64,000 nt of DNA from Siderastrea radians (GCA_964017195.1 OZ024891.1:1140894-1204893), one strand, 5' to 3'; shown: positions 38,208 to 52,651, counted from the stretch's first letter. The notes: generated by a model from the letters alone, not told the origin. Numbers and translations: made by a program.

Positions 38208-39020
38208 CTAAAACAAAGAACACAACCATACAGTTAGTGATAACTGGGCTGGAAATTAACTCTTGCCCACTTGCCAATGGAACTATGAAAGTAAAAATCA
38301 TATAGCAAATGCCTTGTGTGCATGATGCATTTTGGCAAGGTAAAGAAAAAGTCAACAATCAGTGTCCAATCCAACAGATTGAAAGAGCCAGATGGCACAT
38401 CTTTGCTTGTGCTTGGATCTGGTTCCAGTTTCTATATTAGCACCACCTGGAAGCATTACCCCCCCTCCCCAATTGCAGAGTTATCCCTAGCATTTCATTA
38501 GTAAAAAACAATTTTTCAGTACTTTTCCAGGCCTTTTCAAGACTCAAGAAAATTTTTTTCAGGGCTCCAAAATCCTTTTTGTGCAGTGCCACACTTAATG
38601 CAAGATTAAAATGCAAGTAGTTTAGCCAATACACCCGACAAAATAAAACCTACAATCAACAATGAAGATAACTACTTTGCTTTGTGAATAAACCTTATTT
38701 TTACAGGTTTCCAGGACCTGTTATAATTTTCAAGGACTTGCTAGTCCTGCAAAATGCCACAATAAAATTCCAGGACTTTCCAGGACCTGTACAAACCCTG
38801 TCTACACACAAACTAAGGCATTAAAAGAAAAAAATTGGAGTAAAGTTTCTGGAAACAACATAGTGCATGCAGATAACAGGCTAGAGCCTTGGGTCTTCTA
38901 ACTGAAGGGCAAACTTGTAATCGGCTCACTACATCACTAAACCTAAACAATTCAAGGGTCCAAGGGGGATACTCAGGCTTAGAATTTAGCGGGCAATAAT
39001 AACTAAGCTGGTGTACTAAC

Positions 39021-39104
39021 ATTGCGTACTTGCAGTTTCTTCCCCTTTTCCCTCTTCTTGATTTTCACCTGTTCCTCCTCTGCAGTAACCCTTGCGACAG
39101 GGAC
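39021..39104 (-). CDS. Internal exon of the same minus-strand gene
   Basis: An 84-nt exon, 28 codons, phase 0 at both ends. Acceptor ttgtaacag, donor gttagtac. It encodes a basic helix (TAEEEQVKIKKREKGKK) that may be a nuclear localisation signal. Confidence 0.7.
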
Positions 39105-39404
39105 CTGTTACAAATGAAAATTTTGTAATGGTCTTTTAAACGATTGTTTTAGCTCAGCTGAAAGAAATCAATATTCATACATAAACATCAGCAACTCTCT
39201 CCTTTCAAATTCCACTTTAGGCTTTTGCATTTTGACTTTTGAACCTCTTCCCAACCGCTTGCCCCTATGGATATGTTTTGAAACCATACAATGTTACATT
39301 CTGATGACAGGTCACTAATGAATAAAATTTCGTACTTTATTAATATAAGCAAAATACTAAGCATTAATCAGCAAAAAGTATTTTCATAAGGGTAGGACAT
39401 TTAC

Positions 39405-39627
39405 CCTTGAATTTGAGGTTTTCAACTTGTGATAACGTCTTTGTTCGTTACAAAAATCTTGTATATGCTTTGCAATTCCCTCTACATTAAAACCCACTTC
39501 ATGGATGCCACAAGCTGGTTCTAGTTCTGTAGAGAAATCACTCAGTTCAAGCTTCATTTGCGGGGAGTTGAATTTTGGAAAGTTTGGGCCCCACTTCGCA
39601 GTTACCATTGTACCAATCTTCTTTCGT
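39405..39627 (-). CDS. Internal exon of the same minus-strand gene
   Basis: A 223-nt exon with acceptor ttatttcttgcag and donor agg|gtaaatg. One base completes a lysine codon left by the previous exon, then 74 codons including KWGPNFPKFNSPQMKLELSDF and GIAKHIQDFCNEQRRYHKL. It has a mixed globular composition with no motif I can name. Confidence 0.75.
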
Positions 39628-40437
39628 CTGCAAGAAATAATTAATTAAGTTTAAAAGAAATAGCTAACCTTTGAAGACAAATCTGGTAAGCAATAATTTT
39701 CAATCTCAAGCAAAAAAAGGAACAATGGAAAAAGATGTAATATTGTGTGTGCTTCGTCAGTGCCTACAGTAGTTTGTTACTACACTTTGTTTAACCCAAT
39801 CAAGTCTGTATTTCCAAGTTTTAAACACTGAAAGGGCTTTTAGCCGTAGATTGAAAAGCAGGTGTCCTTCAAGCATAATATTTTAAAAGATAAGGTGCAC
39901 ATGGATTGCCATAAAAGCTTTCTTGAGCCCCCCCCCCCCTCTATTTACTCCGCCCCCAAGGAAGTCAGACTTTGTGAAAGGCACCACTCTGTAATAAACC
40001 CCTCACTCTTACATAACATATATACACTTGATTACAATTCAGCAGCAGTCTCTCGTGTTAGTCACTGTGTACTTAAACTTGGTATTTATCGTCCAGAAAT
40101 AGTCAAGTTGTGCTACAAATGGCAATGAATTTGTAAAGCAATGACATCACATGGCCCATTTCTTGTTTTGTTTTAGACATGGGTGAAATTGTCTAGAAAA
40201 TTAATGTTAATTTTGTCAAAAATTTAGGATATGTAATAATCACCCCTATCCACCTCAACCCTTATCTATAATAAGCTGCCCACCCTTGCAGTGTCAAATT
40301 AAACAATCCCCCCCCTCTCCCGGGGCAAGGGGGCTCAATACAACTTTTATGGTATCCATGAAAATGAAATTACGTCAAATGTGACTGTCCCGACTTAAAG
40401 TTGCTCAAAATGTTGCCACAACTGCGCAAGAACTTAC

Positions 40438-40663
40438 TTTGACAAATACAGACATCTCAACTCTGGAGTAAATGTGGCGATGTCTGCCATTGTTGGTTTC
40501 ACTGCTGAAGGAGAACACGGTCTCTTCTTCGGCACCTTCCTTCCAAATTCCTCTTTGAATGCAACTGCTTTACCATAACTTAAATGTAGTTTTGAAAATA
40601 TTGGTGCATCTGCTTCCCTTTGTGATAGATCTTTAACAGCCACCTCATCAATGACTTCCTCCT
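40438..40663 (-). CDS. Internal exon of the same minus-strand gene
   Basis: A 226-nt exon from acceptor cacatattttag to a strong donor aaa|gtaagttc. It contains PIFSKLHLSYGKAVAFKEEF and a basic/proline stretch VPKKRPCSPSAVKP, then LRCLYLSK. It starts in phase 2 and ends with two bases of a lysine codon. Confidence 0.75.
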
Positions 40664-42179
40664 CTAAAATATGTGTGACAGGAGAAAATCAAGCTTAATA
40701 ACAAATGGAGTACTTGTATTACACTGACAACACAGCAACATGATTAAGCCATTCGGACCCGCATGACCCATTATTGAGGTATTTTGTCTACAAAATAGCC
40801 TCATAGTCGGCATGCAGCGTCAAGTTTTTGGGAAGGTTGGTTCTCTGGTTGGTTGGTTGGTTGGTTGGTTTTTGAATGGACCATGTTCGGCATTTCCGAA
40901 GATTGTCGAATATTTCCGAGGAGCTAGTTGTTGGGGGTGGGGGGAACAAAAATGGAGAGGAGAAGGGAGTGAAGTGTCGACAACTTGCATGACCTTCGTT
41001 CACTAATTGGTGACGTTGGGTATTTATAATTCAAATGGCAATGGCTAGTTTCCTTGTGGTAGACTTCTTTAGAAAAGAAGGCTCTAGAAAAAACGTGGTT
41101 TAAATGGAAGTGGAATGGAGTGTCGATAATAATTCGTGGGTTATTGGATATTTATGATGTTTGGTCTATGAGATATTCGTAACATTTGTTTGTAACATAA
41201 TGTTGTAAATGTTTCTTAAATTTGATTAATTTTGATTGTATAGTTATTAGTAACTTAGTAATTTAAGTAATTGTTCCTGAAAAGCCCCATTGGGGAGGTA
41301 ACAATAAAGTATGTAGTATGTAGTATGTTCTGGCAGATGAGAAATCGGACAAATGTGTTGTGCGCATGCGTATAATGTACTTTTTGGGGTTATGTTATTC
41401 AAGTTTGGAGTTGTGTTTGTGTGGTCTGCATTATGTGGAAACTTGAGTTGACATTTTTTCCGCGGCTGTGAGAATGAACGTGAGTTTTGAGGAGTGAGTT
41501 TTAGCGTTTGCACGGAGGAACCGGAAAAATACGAGTGTTTTGCAGGCTACTGGTGCAGAGACGTTGATGTTACAGTCGAAATACTGAGCGCACTCGGCAG
41601 TGCGGAAAAACCGCTGATTGGCTGTTTATTTCGCGGGTATTAGCACTATCCGCTGACCAAAGTAAAGCGGCTCAAGTTAACTAAAAAAATTGGAGAGATT
41701 TAGCTTAAAATAACTACATTCACACGACAACAATAGTACAACGAAGTCGCTTTCCTAAAAGTCCAACTCCTTGAAAAGTCATGTATTAATTTTCATAACC
41801 TTTGGATCACTTTTTGTACTTCATTTATTCCCTGAAACATGCGACTTTACGTAGCTAAATTCAAGCCATCGTGCGAGGGCGTGCGATCGACACTCGGCAC
41901 AAAATTTGAATAAATAAGAAAGTTTTCGGATATTTAAGGACAAAAATCCGACGATCTGAACGATAAAAAGCAGAATAACAAAATATCAAATACGCAAAAA
42001 AATCGTAAGATACGAACATCAAAATTTTTTCAAGTCTTTATGTTCCACTTGCGAAAACTATATTCGAAGTCATTCGCAAACACGAGCTTTTGCGATCGCA
42101 GCGGCTTATAAACTGATCCTACACACGTATTCGACTAAAAGCTCGGCAACAATAACCCACAGATAAGCAATTTTATTAC

Positions 42180-42270
42180 CTTTTGCGTTACAGGCTCCAA
42201 ACACCTCATGAAATTCTTTAAGACACTGTGCTCTCGTGATTACACACCATTCAATTCGCTGCTTGGCGCT
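42180..42270 (-). CDS. Probable upstream exon of the same gene
   Basis: A frame with RAQCLKEFHEVFGACNAK ends at donor aaaag|gtaata in phase 1, which fits the next exon. The 5' boundary and start codon are unresolved: the frame is closed by a TAG about 15 codons further up and contains no ATG. The surrounding CpG-rich DNA (42230-42590) may be the promoter. Confidence 0.4.
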
Positions 42271-42599
42271 TGCCACCGGCTACTCTCTTGCGCGGGAAAT
42301 TATAAATGACCTGGCGCCACCTTTCAAATTTACCGGCCGCTGTTTTCAGTTTTCGTTACGTAATAAAGGGCCCTTCAAAGTCCCCTTTAAAGAGTTATTT
42401 TTCTTTTTGCGCTTGCGACTTTCGTGGGGACCAGATAAGATGGAAAATCTCTGCGAATGCAGCTCTCACTTGCGAAGAGGGTCGGGAAAGTGTTGGGAAC
42501 TGTGGCTCTTTTTTCGGGCGAAGACGCAATTTTACGCCGATTTTTCAGGCCAGTTTGATTGTGGCGAAATCACGCTACTAAGGTCAAGTTAAAAATAAG

Positions 42600-45500
42600 G
42601 AGCAAAGCAAACTGCTGCTTTCCCTCATAGTTAACTATGTTTCCCTCTAAAGACAAGTGGTCAAACAACTCCAACTTGGTGCCCTGTCCCCAGAGGATTC
42701 TGAGGATACTAATGGCACTGAGTGAGCTTAAGATAACTGAATAAGTAAAAAGATATCTTTGGGAATATGATGAAACCTTCACTTAAATTCACTTTATGAA
42801 AAAGCAGCAATAATCCCAGTTAAGAACAAACAAAGGGACAAGTCATAGTATTTTTCTCTGGGCCAAGTCCCCTGTAGTGTTCACAGAAGAGGACAGGTTG
42901 CAGGGACTTGGAACAAGTCTGTCATCTGAAGACAAGTCCCTTGAGTGTTTAGACAGGGGTCTTTTTGCAGGGAGAATCCAATTTGCTCTTTGATTGGTTA
43001 ATTGTGTGTCATTTGATCACAGGGACTAGGTTCAGCCTGCACAGCCCTCTCCCTCTCGTTCTGGCAGCTGCCACACAGGGTAGGACTAGTACCATAAACA
43101 ATACAAATGAAATGACAAGTCATGGGGGAGGTCATCAATTATGGGTGATTCAAATTTCAGTGAGATGGTACACCTCAGTTAGCCCTGCATTTAATTTTTG
43201 TTGAAATTTTGCTATCATGCTAAGACCATCAATGAAAGAACTTGAGTGCATTGCAAAAGAAAATTGTTTAGCATTTATGTCCACCACAAGATAAAGAAGA
43301 GAAAAACTATAGGCCATTTTGTCTTTAAGCGATGATGTGATGACATCATGGTTTTTTTATTATTGAACTATAAACAAAATTAAACAAATTTTATGGCAAA
43401 ATCTAGAGCCATCTGACAATTACATGACTATGACTCTGTAATAGAGCCGAAATATTGTATCAATATCAATTATCTTGTAATAAACCAAAACTTGGTTTTG
43501 ACAGTGATATCATTTCTTAGCCTTGCCTTCGCATGGCAAAACATTCCTCAAATCAAGCTGTTGGGATAAACTACATTAAACACACCAAACAAGCCCCCAA
43601 ACAAAGCAATTTCATTTTTGAGCCTATACCCCTTTTGCACAATGAATTTAATTACCTTCCCTTCGAGAAAAACAAAAATATTTTCTAAGAAAAATCCCCT
43701 CCATCTCTTCCCCCCCCCCAACTGCAAAAACAACAGTTTAAGGTTTTCAGAAAAAAAAAACACAAAAAAACACACACAAAAAAAAAAAACAGAAAACAAC
43801 CAACAACAACAGTCTGTTCTCCCTGTTAAAGATAGATAACATGCTACTTTCATCCATGCAAATCCAGGCTCATCAAACTGTGGGTTCCTCATTGCTTTCT
43901 TCAGGATCTTTATAATCACCGAAGGCACAACCCACTGCAGTTAGCAGACATCCAAACATTCTACTAGCAATGACAAACATACAGTCGAACAGTACAGGGA
44001 AGGATTTGAAATCTGATCCATGAACTGAAAAATGTTTCTTTGTGTTGAATGTTAGTGACCTCTTTGTTTGCCACCTGCTGCTAATAACACTTAATAATGT
44101 AGACTGCACTAAACAATGTTGTTGATGAAATGTGGATAACCTAGGATAAAGAAAATGAAAATAATTACAAACAATATTAAATTTCCTTTTAAACTTAAAA
44201 TGCCTACACACAATGTTGCCATTCAATACATTTTTGCAAATATCACATATTCCTTTCACCCACACAACAGGTTTGGATAGGCAAGTTATGAAGGTTCAGT
44301 GCAACTTCACTTAAAAACAGTGGGAACAAGCCATTAAATAGTTAGATCACCTTTAATTTCACCCAAGCATAAGCTCATGCAGTTGTTTTCATATTTGAAG
44401 ACCCCTTAATATAAGGTTATTGGTTAGGCCTGTTGGTAGTTGTATTAACGTGGCTCCATTGTAAAATCTGTAGAATGATAAAGTATACAAATAAATTGCC
44501 AGACAAGTAAATTTTGACAAAGAATTTGACATCTACACATAACCAAAAAATAACTCCAAAATAGCACATTATGAAGCCAACACCAAAGCCAATGATAACT
44601 GTAAACAAATGTCATCATAAATTATACGTTGGTCAACTAATGCCACACGGTGTGTCATGTGCTGTTGAAAACTGTTTGATGCAAATTAACATGTTCAACA
44701 CAGTTGAAAAAGAAGCTTTGTGTAATCATGTTAACATCAGTTCAACAACATGTTGATTTGCAGTAGGACTTGACACACAACACATAGCAACTTTTTTTGA
44801 GCAACAGTGCTGACTTCTGCATCACTGGTTTACGGGAAAGTTTCTTTAAAATATGGGCAATGGACATCAGAAGCCCTTCCCTCAGTAGCAATCAACACTC
44901 TTTTCCAACTGATCACATCTTAGCTTGTGACAGAGAAACAAGCGAGTTAACCATGTTAATGCAGCCTTCAAACATGCAAGCATCTGTCCCAGGTATGCTC
45001 AGACAATGGACTGACAAAGGGTAATGCTACTATGGAAACATGGAAGCAAGAAAATACAGCCTGACATTACAATCCTTTCTTCGCAAAAAGGAACGAAAAA
45101 ACAACCTATAACATTACACTGGCTGGAATTGTAGCATTTTTGTTGTTTTCATGTATAATTGTAAATCAAACACACTATTGCAGTACAACTTGAACTAAAA
45201 ATATTACTATTTCACACGTTGATCATTTGGAAGAAAGTAAAATTACTGACCTGCACCTTAGTGACAGCATGTCTTGTTCGCCAAAAAATGTAGATATGTG
45301 ACAACAGCTGATGACGAAAAAATCGCCAAAGACGTTTTAAAAGATCATGAACTCGACGAGGAAACCAGAGACATTTGACAAGCCTGCAGTTGTTGCCAAC
45401 AGAAAAACAAAACAATGAAACGAATTCTTAGCTCCATCAATCAAAGACCTGCCATGTGCTGAGATGCGAGATCGAGAAGGCGATTTGTTAGGAGGACAAG

Positions 45501-46255
45501 TGCTGGAATAAATATGTACAAGCTGACAGTCATGATTCGAATAACATTTCTCCAGTGTACGAGGGCTAAAATAGTCCCTGTGAACACCAGTGAAGTCAAT
45601 CATCGACCCACTCAACCTTCCCTATAATGAAGAGATCTAACGAAACGTGGATCATCAGTAAAGTCAAATATCATTGGGCTTTCTGCAGCAAAACAACTCA
45701 AGGACTGTCCGCCATTTTGAAAAACATTTATCCCGCGCATGAGCATCAACGATTTCATGACGCGTTTGACGTCACATCTCTCAGCCAATCAGCGGTTTTT
45801 CCGCCCTGCCAGCGCACTCCGCTATTATCTGGGAATGACTTTCATTAATCGGGGACGGATTGCATTACTGGAATCAAGATTCCACTTTCAAATTGAATAT
45901 TGTAATGTTCCAACGGTAGCCTTATTCCAGTAAGGAATGCTGATTGGTTTATTATTGACATGTCGCGAACGTGCAGGTGCAAGAGTAGCAGACTGTTGGC
46001 GGCTTGACGTGTCTGGCCTGATTTGTGTTCGCTCAACAAAATATTAATTGCAGGCACTTTTCCACGTAAAAAAGCAGTCTGTTGCTGTAAAACTGTAAAG
46101 AATAATTTCTTAAAAACAAGTGTGCTGTAAATGCACAACAAATGTTCCTGAAAATTGAGAAAAATTCCCTGTAATGTCAAACCGACTGAAACCAACAGCC
46201 GTCAACGGTTTCGTATCTGGCGTGTGAACTTTTGGCTTATGTGGTACGTAACAAT
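42600..46255. other. Mostly non-coding; candidate minus-strand exons only
   Basis: On the minus strand a good acceptor (tttctttatcctag) precedes a frame at 43871-44142 ending CAFGDYKDPEESNEEPTV with a hydrophobic stretch. An arginine-rich frame at 45250-45395 lies between ctgcag and a gtcagt donor. Phases between them do not agree, so I do not build a gene. A purine/A-rich stretch lies at 43745-43800. Confidence 0.35.
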
Positions 46256-46325
46256 CTACCCTGCGAGCAGAGGCCCTTCGATCTTCCTAGTTAGGAAGAT
46301 CGAAGGGCCTCTGCTCGCAGGGTAG
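46256..46325. repeat. Perfect 34-bp palindrome
   Basis: CTACCCTGCGAGCAGAGGCC... and its exact reverse complement are separated by only GT. It is probably a compact foldback element end pair. Confidence 0.95.
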
Positions 46326-46729
46326 TAACAATCCAATCAACATTCGTTACTTCGAATGAGTCTACCGTTTGAACATTTCAATCGGTAGCTTGTGGCTACC
46401 TTTGATCTTGCCGCTTTTGGCCTCTATATGATTGCCCCAGAAAAGAAGCCTGTCAATCATTCGAAAACCCTAACGAGCATGCGCGAAGTGCAAGGAAGTC
46501 GTGCGCGAACTACTCGAGAAGATGTGTTTTTGTTCGTGGTGACTTGACAGTGGAAAATGAATTCGTTCTTGGTTATTAATTATTGTTTTTTTTTTTTGCT
46601 GTTAGCATTTTTTTGCGACAGTACAGAGTTTGAACACCACATTTCTCTGAATTCTGAATCTGTGTACACCCCTGCTGTGTATAATGTCAAGAACACGAGC
46701 TGTGATGTTTGGTGTTATCGAAAATAAGC

Positions 46730-47135
46730 TTACCACCATTTTCACTACTACGCGACTTTTCTTTTGAAAACACCTCTGAGCACTTTGCAATACGCTTCCG
46801 TCAATCATACCTTATATGGGAAGTGTTATATTACCGCAATTGAATTGAGCTCGAAGGAATAAGGATGGCGCCAAATTATCCCATAAATTTGCGCTGGCGA
46901 GTCATATATTGAATAGTAAGCGGCTTTAGAGTCGTTGATGTTGCAAGAATACCTCACGTTTGGCAAACATTTGTAAAGAAATTTCGACATTTTTCTTCTT
47001 TAATTCCTTCGAGCTCAATTCAATTGCGGTAATATCACACACTTCCCATATAAGGTATGATTGACGGAAGCGTATTGCAAAGTGCTCAGAGATGTTTCGA
47101 AAAGAAAAGTCGCGTAGTAGTGAAAATGGTGGTAA
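46730..47135. mobile_element. Foldback/MITE-like inverted repeat (~130-bp arms)
   Basis: 46730-46860 matches the reverse complement of 47005-47135 (ttaccaccattttcactac and its partner), with about 145 bp between. Arms are about 95% alike. No coding content. Confidence 0.85.
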
Positions 47136-47513
47136 CGATAGGTGTATTGCTGGTTTGCATGTGACGTCATAAAATTCTAAAATCAAAACTCGCTAGGCCT
47201 GCTGAATTGTTATCGTCAAAAGGTGTAACATGACATAAAAATATATCTTTTTACAAGTTTCCAGCTGGGTAGCGTTCTTCATTTTTAAACTAGAACATTT
47301 TGAATTTTCGAGTTCTCCGCCGTACGTGACATCAAGATGGCACCGTGACAAAGCTGTCTTGTTTAGAAAAAAGGCCTCTCCTTAGGATTTTTAGCAGTTT
47401 GAACATTTTAAGTATTAAATGACGTGTTTACGTGAAAGTATACTAGCTCACGAGCGAAAAGTAATCGCTTTCGTAGCAAAAGTGAATTCCAGGTGTTTTC
47501 TTTGATATCCGGC

Positions 47514-47552
47514 CGCCATATTGGTGTACCACGGCGGTACACCAATATGGCG
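47514..47552. repeat. Perfect 17-bp hairpin
   Basis: CGCCATATTGGTGTACC, 5-nt spacer, then its exact complement. Confidence 0.95.
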
Positions 47553-47739
47553 TCTACATACTGAGCTCTATAAATTTCCGTGGAGCGTTTCGGCAAATAA
47601 CTCAAGAACGCTGTACAGCACAGACCTGAGACTTGGAGAAGTTGTTTATTTATTAATCTTTGACAACATTTGAAATTCTTGGTTTCTTTTATTGAATGGT
47701 TTCGAATTTATTTTTGTATGGCGTGACAGTGCAACCCGG

Positions 47740-50700
47740 CAATAGAATGGTCTATCCAAAATGATGCGTCTCGGAAAATATCAGCCGAGTCTCGAAATCT
47801 CGGCATTCAAAATATAAGAGTCTCGGAATCTCAGGCTCGCTACACCTTGAACCGTCTCGAAGTCTCGAATTTTTATAATTTGGATCTCAGAATCTCGAAA
47901 ATTGCACCCGATATTAAGCTATATTAGCACGGTGTTCACAGTTCAAGGAGCAAGCAAAGCAAGTGCTAAGTCTATTTCTGTTTGCAGCGACACATAAACA
48001 ACCCGTAATGATTGAGAACATCCGTACATATTTAAGCTAAATCAGCTATTAGGAAGAACTACATTGCCCTTTTTATTACACATGATTTACTTAGTTCAAG
48101 GCTTTGCAGACAACGTTGCAGACTACTCATTATCGTTCAGACCTTCGGCGCTAAGCACTGGTGTGTCCCATTTGTTTTAAACATCGAGCTAAACATGCTT
48201 CTAACTGAGCGATTCATATACTGCCTTTTAAACAACTGACGTTTCCTTTGGTGTATTTTTGTACAATTAAATACAAGATAACTGCTAATAGATAAATTAG
48301 ACGCAAGTTGGGAAATTTAACTGAACTTTTATCCACAAACAATTTTCTCCGGGCTCAGCTGCTTTGAATCTTTGAGCTCTACCGACGTTTGCACAAACCA
48401 AGCTATCTCACGTTGGTAAAGACCAACAAAATAGTTACCTACCGTTCTCACTTTTGTTAGTAAGTTCCACCACCTCTGCCCTTTTCCACTGAGTTTTGAT
48501 TGGTGATCACCTATCCCTCCCCTGGCGCTGCCTCTTGACCTTAGCTAAGAAACCATGCTCCTTGTTGCCTCTCCACCCAAGTGTACATTTTGTACCAACG
48601 AATTTTTAGAGAAAGATTTAATCAAGGATAGCCTCGACTGCCACCCTTCTAGTAACAGTACAGGCACCTACAGCTGCTTCATGTCATGGAAACATTTATG
48701 TGAAAGCACGATGGCATAGTACGTACCTTAGTAAGTCACAAGTCCCCCCTTTTGTTGTACAGCCTTAGATAACACACTTTGTTCCACTTTGGCTGTATAT
48801 CGTTTGTCTCACGAGATGTAGTCACGAAGGTGACTGCTTAGTCTGTATAGCTAGTGGACTGTTTATAAATGTGTGACCACATATAGCACGTTACCTGGTT
48901 GCGATTGCGGAATCTTTTTACTGTTAGGACCTATTTCTTCATACGTCTGCTGCAGTACCGACGCTGACCGTAGGTTATGTGCGTTGAAGGTATTTCAAAT
49001 TCATTACCAGAGCGTTATCCCTCTAGCTTGATTAAATAGTCTTATGTCACTAGAACGGGTAAGAAGTTGCAAATGTTCATTGTTTTACTCCGGGAATCTG
49101 TGAGGGAGTGGAAGAGTGCAGCCTTTATCAGTTTTCCTTGTGGGAACCAGGCAAACTTTTCGGTGTTTGCAGTACCTTTGTCGCAAACCAGAGCCAGGCA
49201 ATGATGATATAATTCATCGCTTCAACGTGAAAATCATCATCCAAATAAGACCACAGGTCACTTCTCATGGCTTCCTCCTGTACAATTTTCTCTTTCCTAA
49301 CCAGGCCATGCAGGCCATGAGACGTCATGAGACGTCTCGCTACCCTCGCTGACTCTGACATGTTTTACTGTGTTTTTCTTTTTTCCATTTCTTTTGGTCT
49401 TTCTTTTTCTCTTTCCTGTAGCCAACGAATTCATTTCTTTTTAATACACGCTTTTGAGACATAATTTGTAAGGCCTTTGTGCAAAATATTGAGTGACTTA
49501 ACTTGAAATACAGTATTTGCCGGTTAATACGCACACTTCTCTCTGACTCAAGTGACACGCTCATATACAAAGCTAAGTGGCTTTATGCACACTGGTTATC
49601 TTCACACGGTACGTTTTCATTTTTCTATCCGTTTTCATTTTTTTTAAATAGATTACATTGAGACTATTGAGCCGAGTTGTGCACGTTTCAAAATGAACAT
49701 ATGCTTTAGAGCAAGTAATTGGATGTGTTGACCGAGTGTTGAGCTTCTCCTTAGTTAAGAACGAATGATACGGGCACTAAAGCGATGCGCTTTAGTGGGT
49801 TCCACTGTGCCATTTTAAAGCAGCAAAAAGTATTCGTATTCTTTTATTAATTGACGTTTTTGCTTCGACTTCCTATTAACAGTTTCATCATCTGTGCTTA
49901 CATCAGTGCCATCCTCGTCTATAATTTTTTTAGGCCAAATACAACACAGTCAAATTATTCTTTACTGCTGTCTAGCTTTTTGAGGTTATGCACCTTTCCC
50001 TCAGGTTTAGTAAGTCATTTTCCCTCCAATTTTGTTTCGCATGATATTTGCTAACCCTTATACCACCCCCTCCCGCTTATATTTAGCTTTACGTAAGTTC
50101 TAAGAGATTACCGTATTAGCCTGTATAACATATATACTATACTCCCAAGAATACGCCAAATCATCTATTTCAGATCCCGAACTTTGTCAGCGTTGTAGGT
50201 CCTCTAAAACACTTCATATGATTACACAATTATTCATTTCGTTGTCTTTGAATGATAAAACCCCACGTGATTCCTGATTTTCAATGGCATCATTTGCGGC
50301 GCAGGATCATTTCCAGAGATGTCATTTATTTACAGCTTCACTCGCACAGTTCCACGTGTGCATGTTGCTCTTTTCACAGATCATTGAGCCGCACAGTATA
50401 AAGCTATAAAAGGTCATAAAAGTATAACTGTATAGCTAGCCGTTTATTATTTCAGTCGTAAGACTCATGCAATCACAATCTTCGAGTACATGATGGTTAC
50501 AAACAGAGTAAACTTGGAACTTTTTTAGTACAAACGCTAAACTAACATCAATGTATAACATTCCTCGCTATTCTTGTGGCTTGTCGCCAAATTTCCTGTT
50601 GAGTGTTAGACCAGGTATTCTCTTTAGTTGACCTTAGTTTTGTTCATAGCTTTCCGCCCTTCCAATTTATCGATCATTTCAATATAAAAACAGAAAAACG

Positions 50701-51352
50701 ATGTGACCAATAGTGCAACGCCTAAAATAACCATCAATAATTAAATAATAAAACCAGAAAAGCTAGCGGCTATAATTACACTGTAGTAATAAGCTACAAT
50801 AGATTTACTCACCGTATTTGCGCTTTCGCCGCTTTGACTCCGCACCGCTTTCTTCTTCCATTGTAACCCCCTCGCGTGTTCCTTGGACCGAAGCTCACCG
50901 TCTCTTTCACAAAAAGACCACAAAAGCAGAACACCAAACTTCCTAAGCTTTCTTTATGTTTCCCACCGGAGTTATAAGAAACAGACCAGACAGACCAGAC
51001 CAGACAATTGAATCATTAGTTTATTAGTAACTAGCCTGGCTAATAAGTAGTGGTACGTTATCCAATAATTGCGACCGGTTGGGTACTTCGCTTTACTCTA
51101 AGTTAATAACTTTAATAAAACACCAGGTTCGAGCTTCTGTGAGTTCCGAAAGCCTGAAAGCGCGTGATAGTCGCTTTTATTGCTTTCTATCAGATCATCG
51201 AGCTCGGATTTTTGATTCAGCGCGTCTCGGGCTCGTATTTTCGGAGGACCCAGTCTCGGGCTCGGATTTTACAAACAGACGGAAGTCTCGGGCTCGCATT
51301 TTAAAACATGGGTCTCGGCGTCTCGGCGAGTCTCGGATTTTACCATTCTATA
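47740..51352. repeat. tctcgg-rich blocks with inverted atagaatgg ends
   Basis: 47765-47890 and 51185-51345 are both packed with gtctcgg/tcgaa(a)tctcgg units in opposite orientation. They are bounded by aatagaatggt (47742) and accattctat (51341). They could be the ends of one 3.6-kb non-coding transposon. Bases 47900-51180 between them show no gene. Confidence 0.4.
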
Positions 51353-52651
51353 CCCCTAACGATCGCGGTGTCAACAGCCACTTGACCTGGGAAATGGCTT
51401 TAAGTTGCAGCTTTCGACCTTCCATTTCGATCCATTTCTGTTTCTGAGACTATCAAAAGCGATGGAATGAAGGACCAGCTTTATTTTAGGTTAGTACAGC
51501 AGTCGATATTGAATATGCGAGTGATAATTTTTGGCCTGAGATTTTCCCAGTTGAGTGTGTTGAACAATATGACTTACATGTTGTAAGCTGAAATTATGGT
51601 CAATTATAACTATATTCTAGCGAATAATCGTGGATTTCGTTGTTTCAGAAAGATTTATAAGGATCTTTATACTGTGCAAACTGTGGAATCTTCCAGCCGA
51701 CACTGTGAAAAGAAAAGATTTCGATTGCGATTTTTCTTTAAGTCTGTTTCACGACGAAGGCACAGAATGTCAAGGCCTAGAATGTACATATTTTTAATGG
51801 GCTTGAACTTTATTAATGTAGTAAACAAATACTTGTCTCTAGTTTTGTGCGTCTTATTTACAGCTGTAAGTGTAATTACGTATAAAACAACACGTTTATT
51901 TTACGGAATTCTTCTTTGTTTGGTTTGAATGTTTCTTGGCGGCAGTTATTCCTGGAAATAAAATTGGTTAGTTTTCAGTTGAAACTGCAGTTACAAGAAA
52001 GAATTTTGCAACTGGAAAGGATAGTTTATAAAGCACAACCAACAAACGAAGAATGCTTAACCTTACAAGTACAGCTACCTCAGGTTTGCTTATTCAGTTA
52101 TAAGAGAACTTAAAGAATTGGCAAAGGAAATACACCCAGGTTTGGGAAAGCTCCCTTCCATATATGGTACAGTGCAAAGTTAAATCAATGGAAAATGCAC
52201 TGAACTCTGATATTTCCAAGCATTTTCCCACATTACGCATGCGACTGGCCAATAAGAAGGATTATAAACATTTGCGAGGGTCATCTAAAAAAACTGAAGG
52301 ATTTAAAATTATATGATTTTGTCTTTTGCCTGTAGCCTATACAAGAAGCTTTATTCAGGGGAAAGACATTAAGGCCCTTATTCTTAAGTGTTGGTGAAAA
52401 ATTTGTAGTTTGAGTTTAGTCACACCTGGTGAACTATGCAATAATGGAGTGAGGACAGTGCAGAAGTTCTAAACTGTCCGTTCTGTTAAAGGAGCAATCA
52501 ACTTCTGCTGACACCCTTTCAGACATCTGTACTTCTGATAAGGAAACAGTTGCCAATGCGAAGGTGAATTTTTATGGAAGATGGCTATATGTGAAATAAA
52601 TCATGTGTGAACTTCAGATGTAACAAATGTGACCATGCAGGGCTTGCAGTC

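Noticed and set aside
42236..42592. Plus-strand frame of 118 codons
   Set aside because: Lies over a CpG-rich probable promoter of the minus-strand gene and has no family features.
43548..43928. Minus-strand frame of 126 codons with a phenylalanine/cysteine-rich run
   Set aside because: Antisense of an A/C-rich stretch; no splice or family support.
44417..44608. Hydrophobic minus-strand frame after a good tttacag acceptor
   Set aside because: Two frames are open in this AT-rich stretch and neither joins neighbouring candidate exons in phase.
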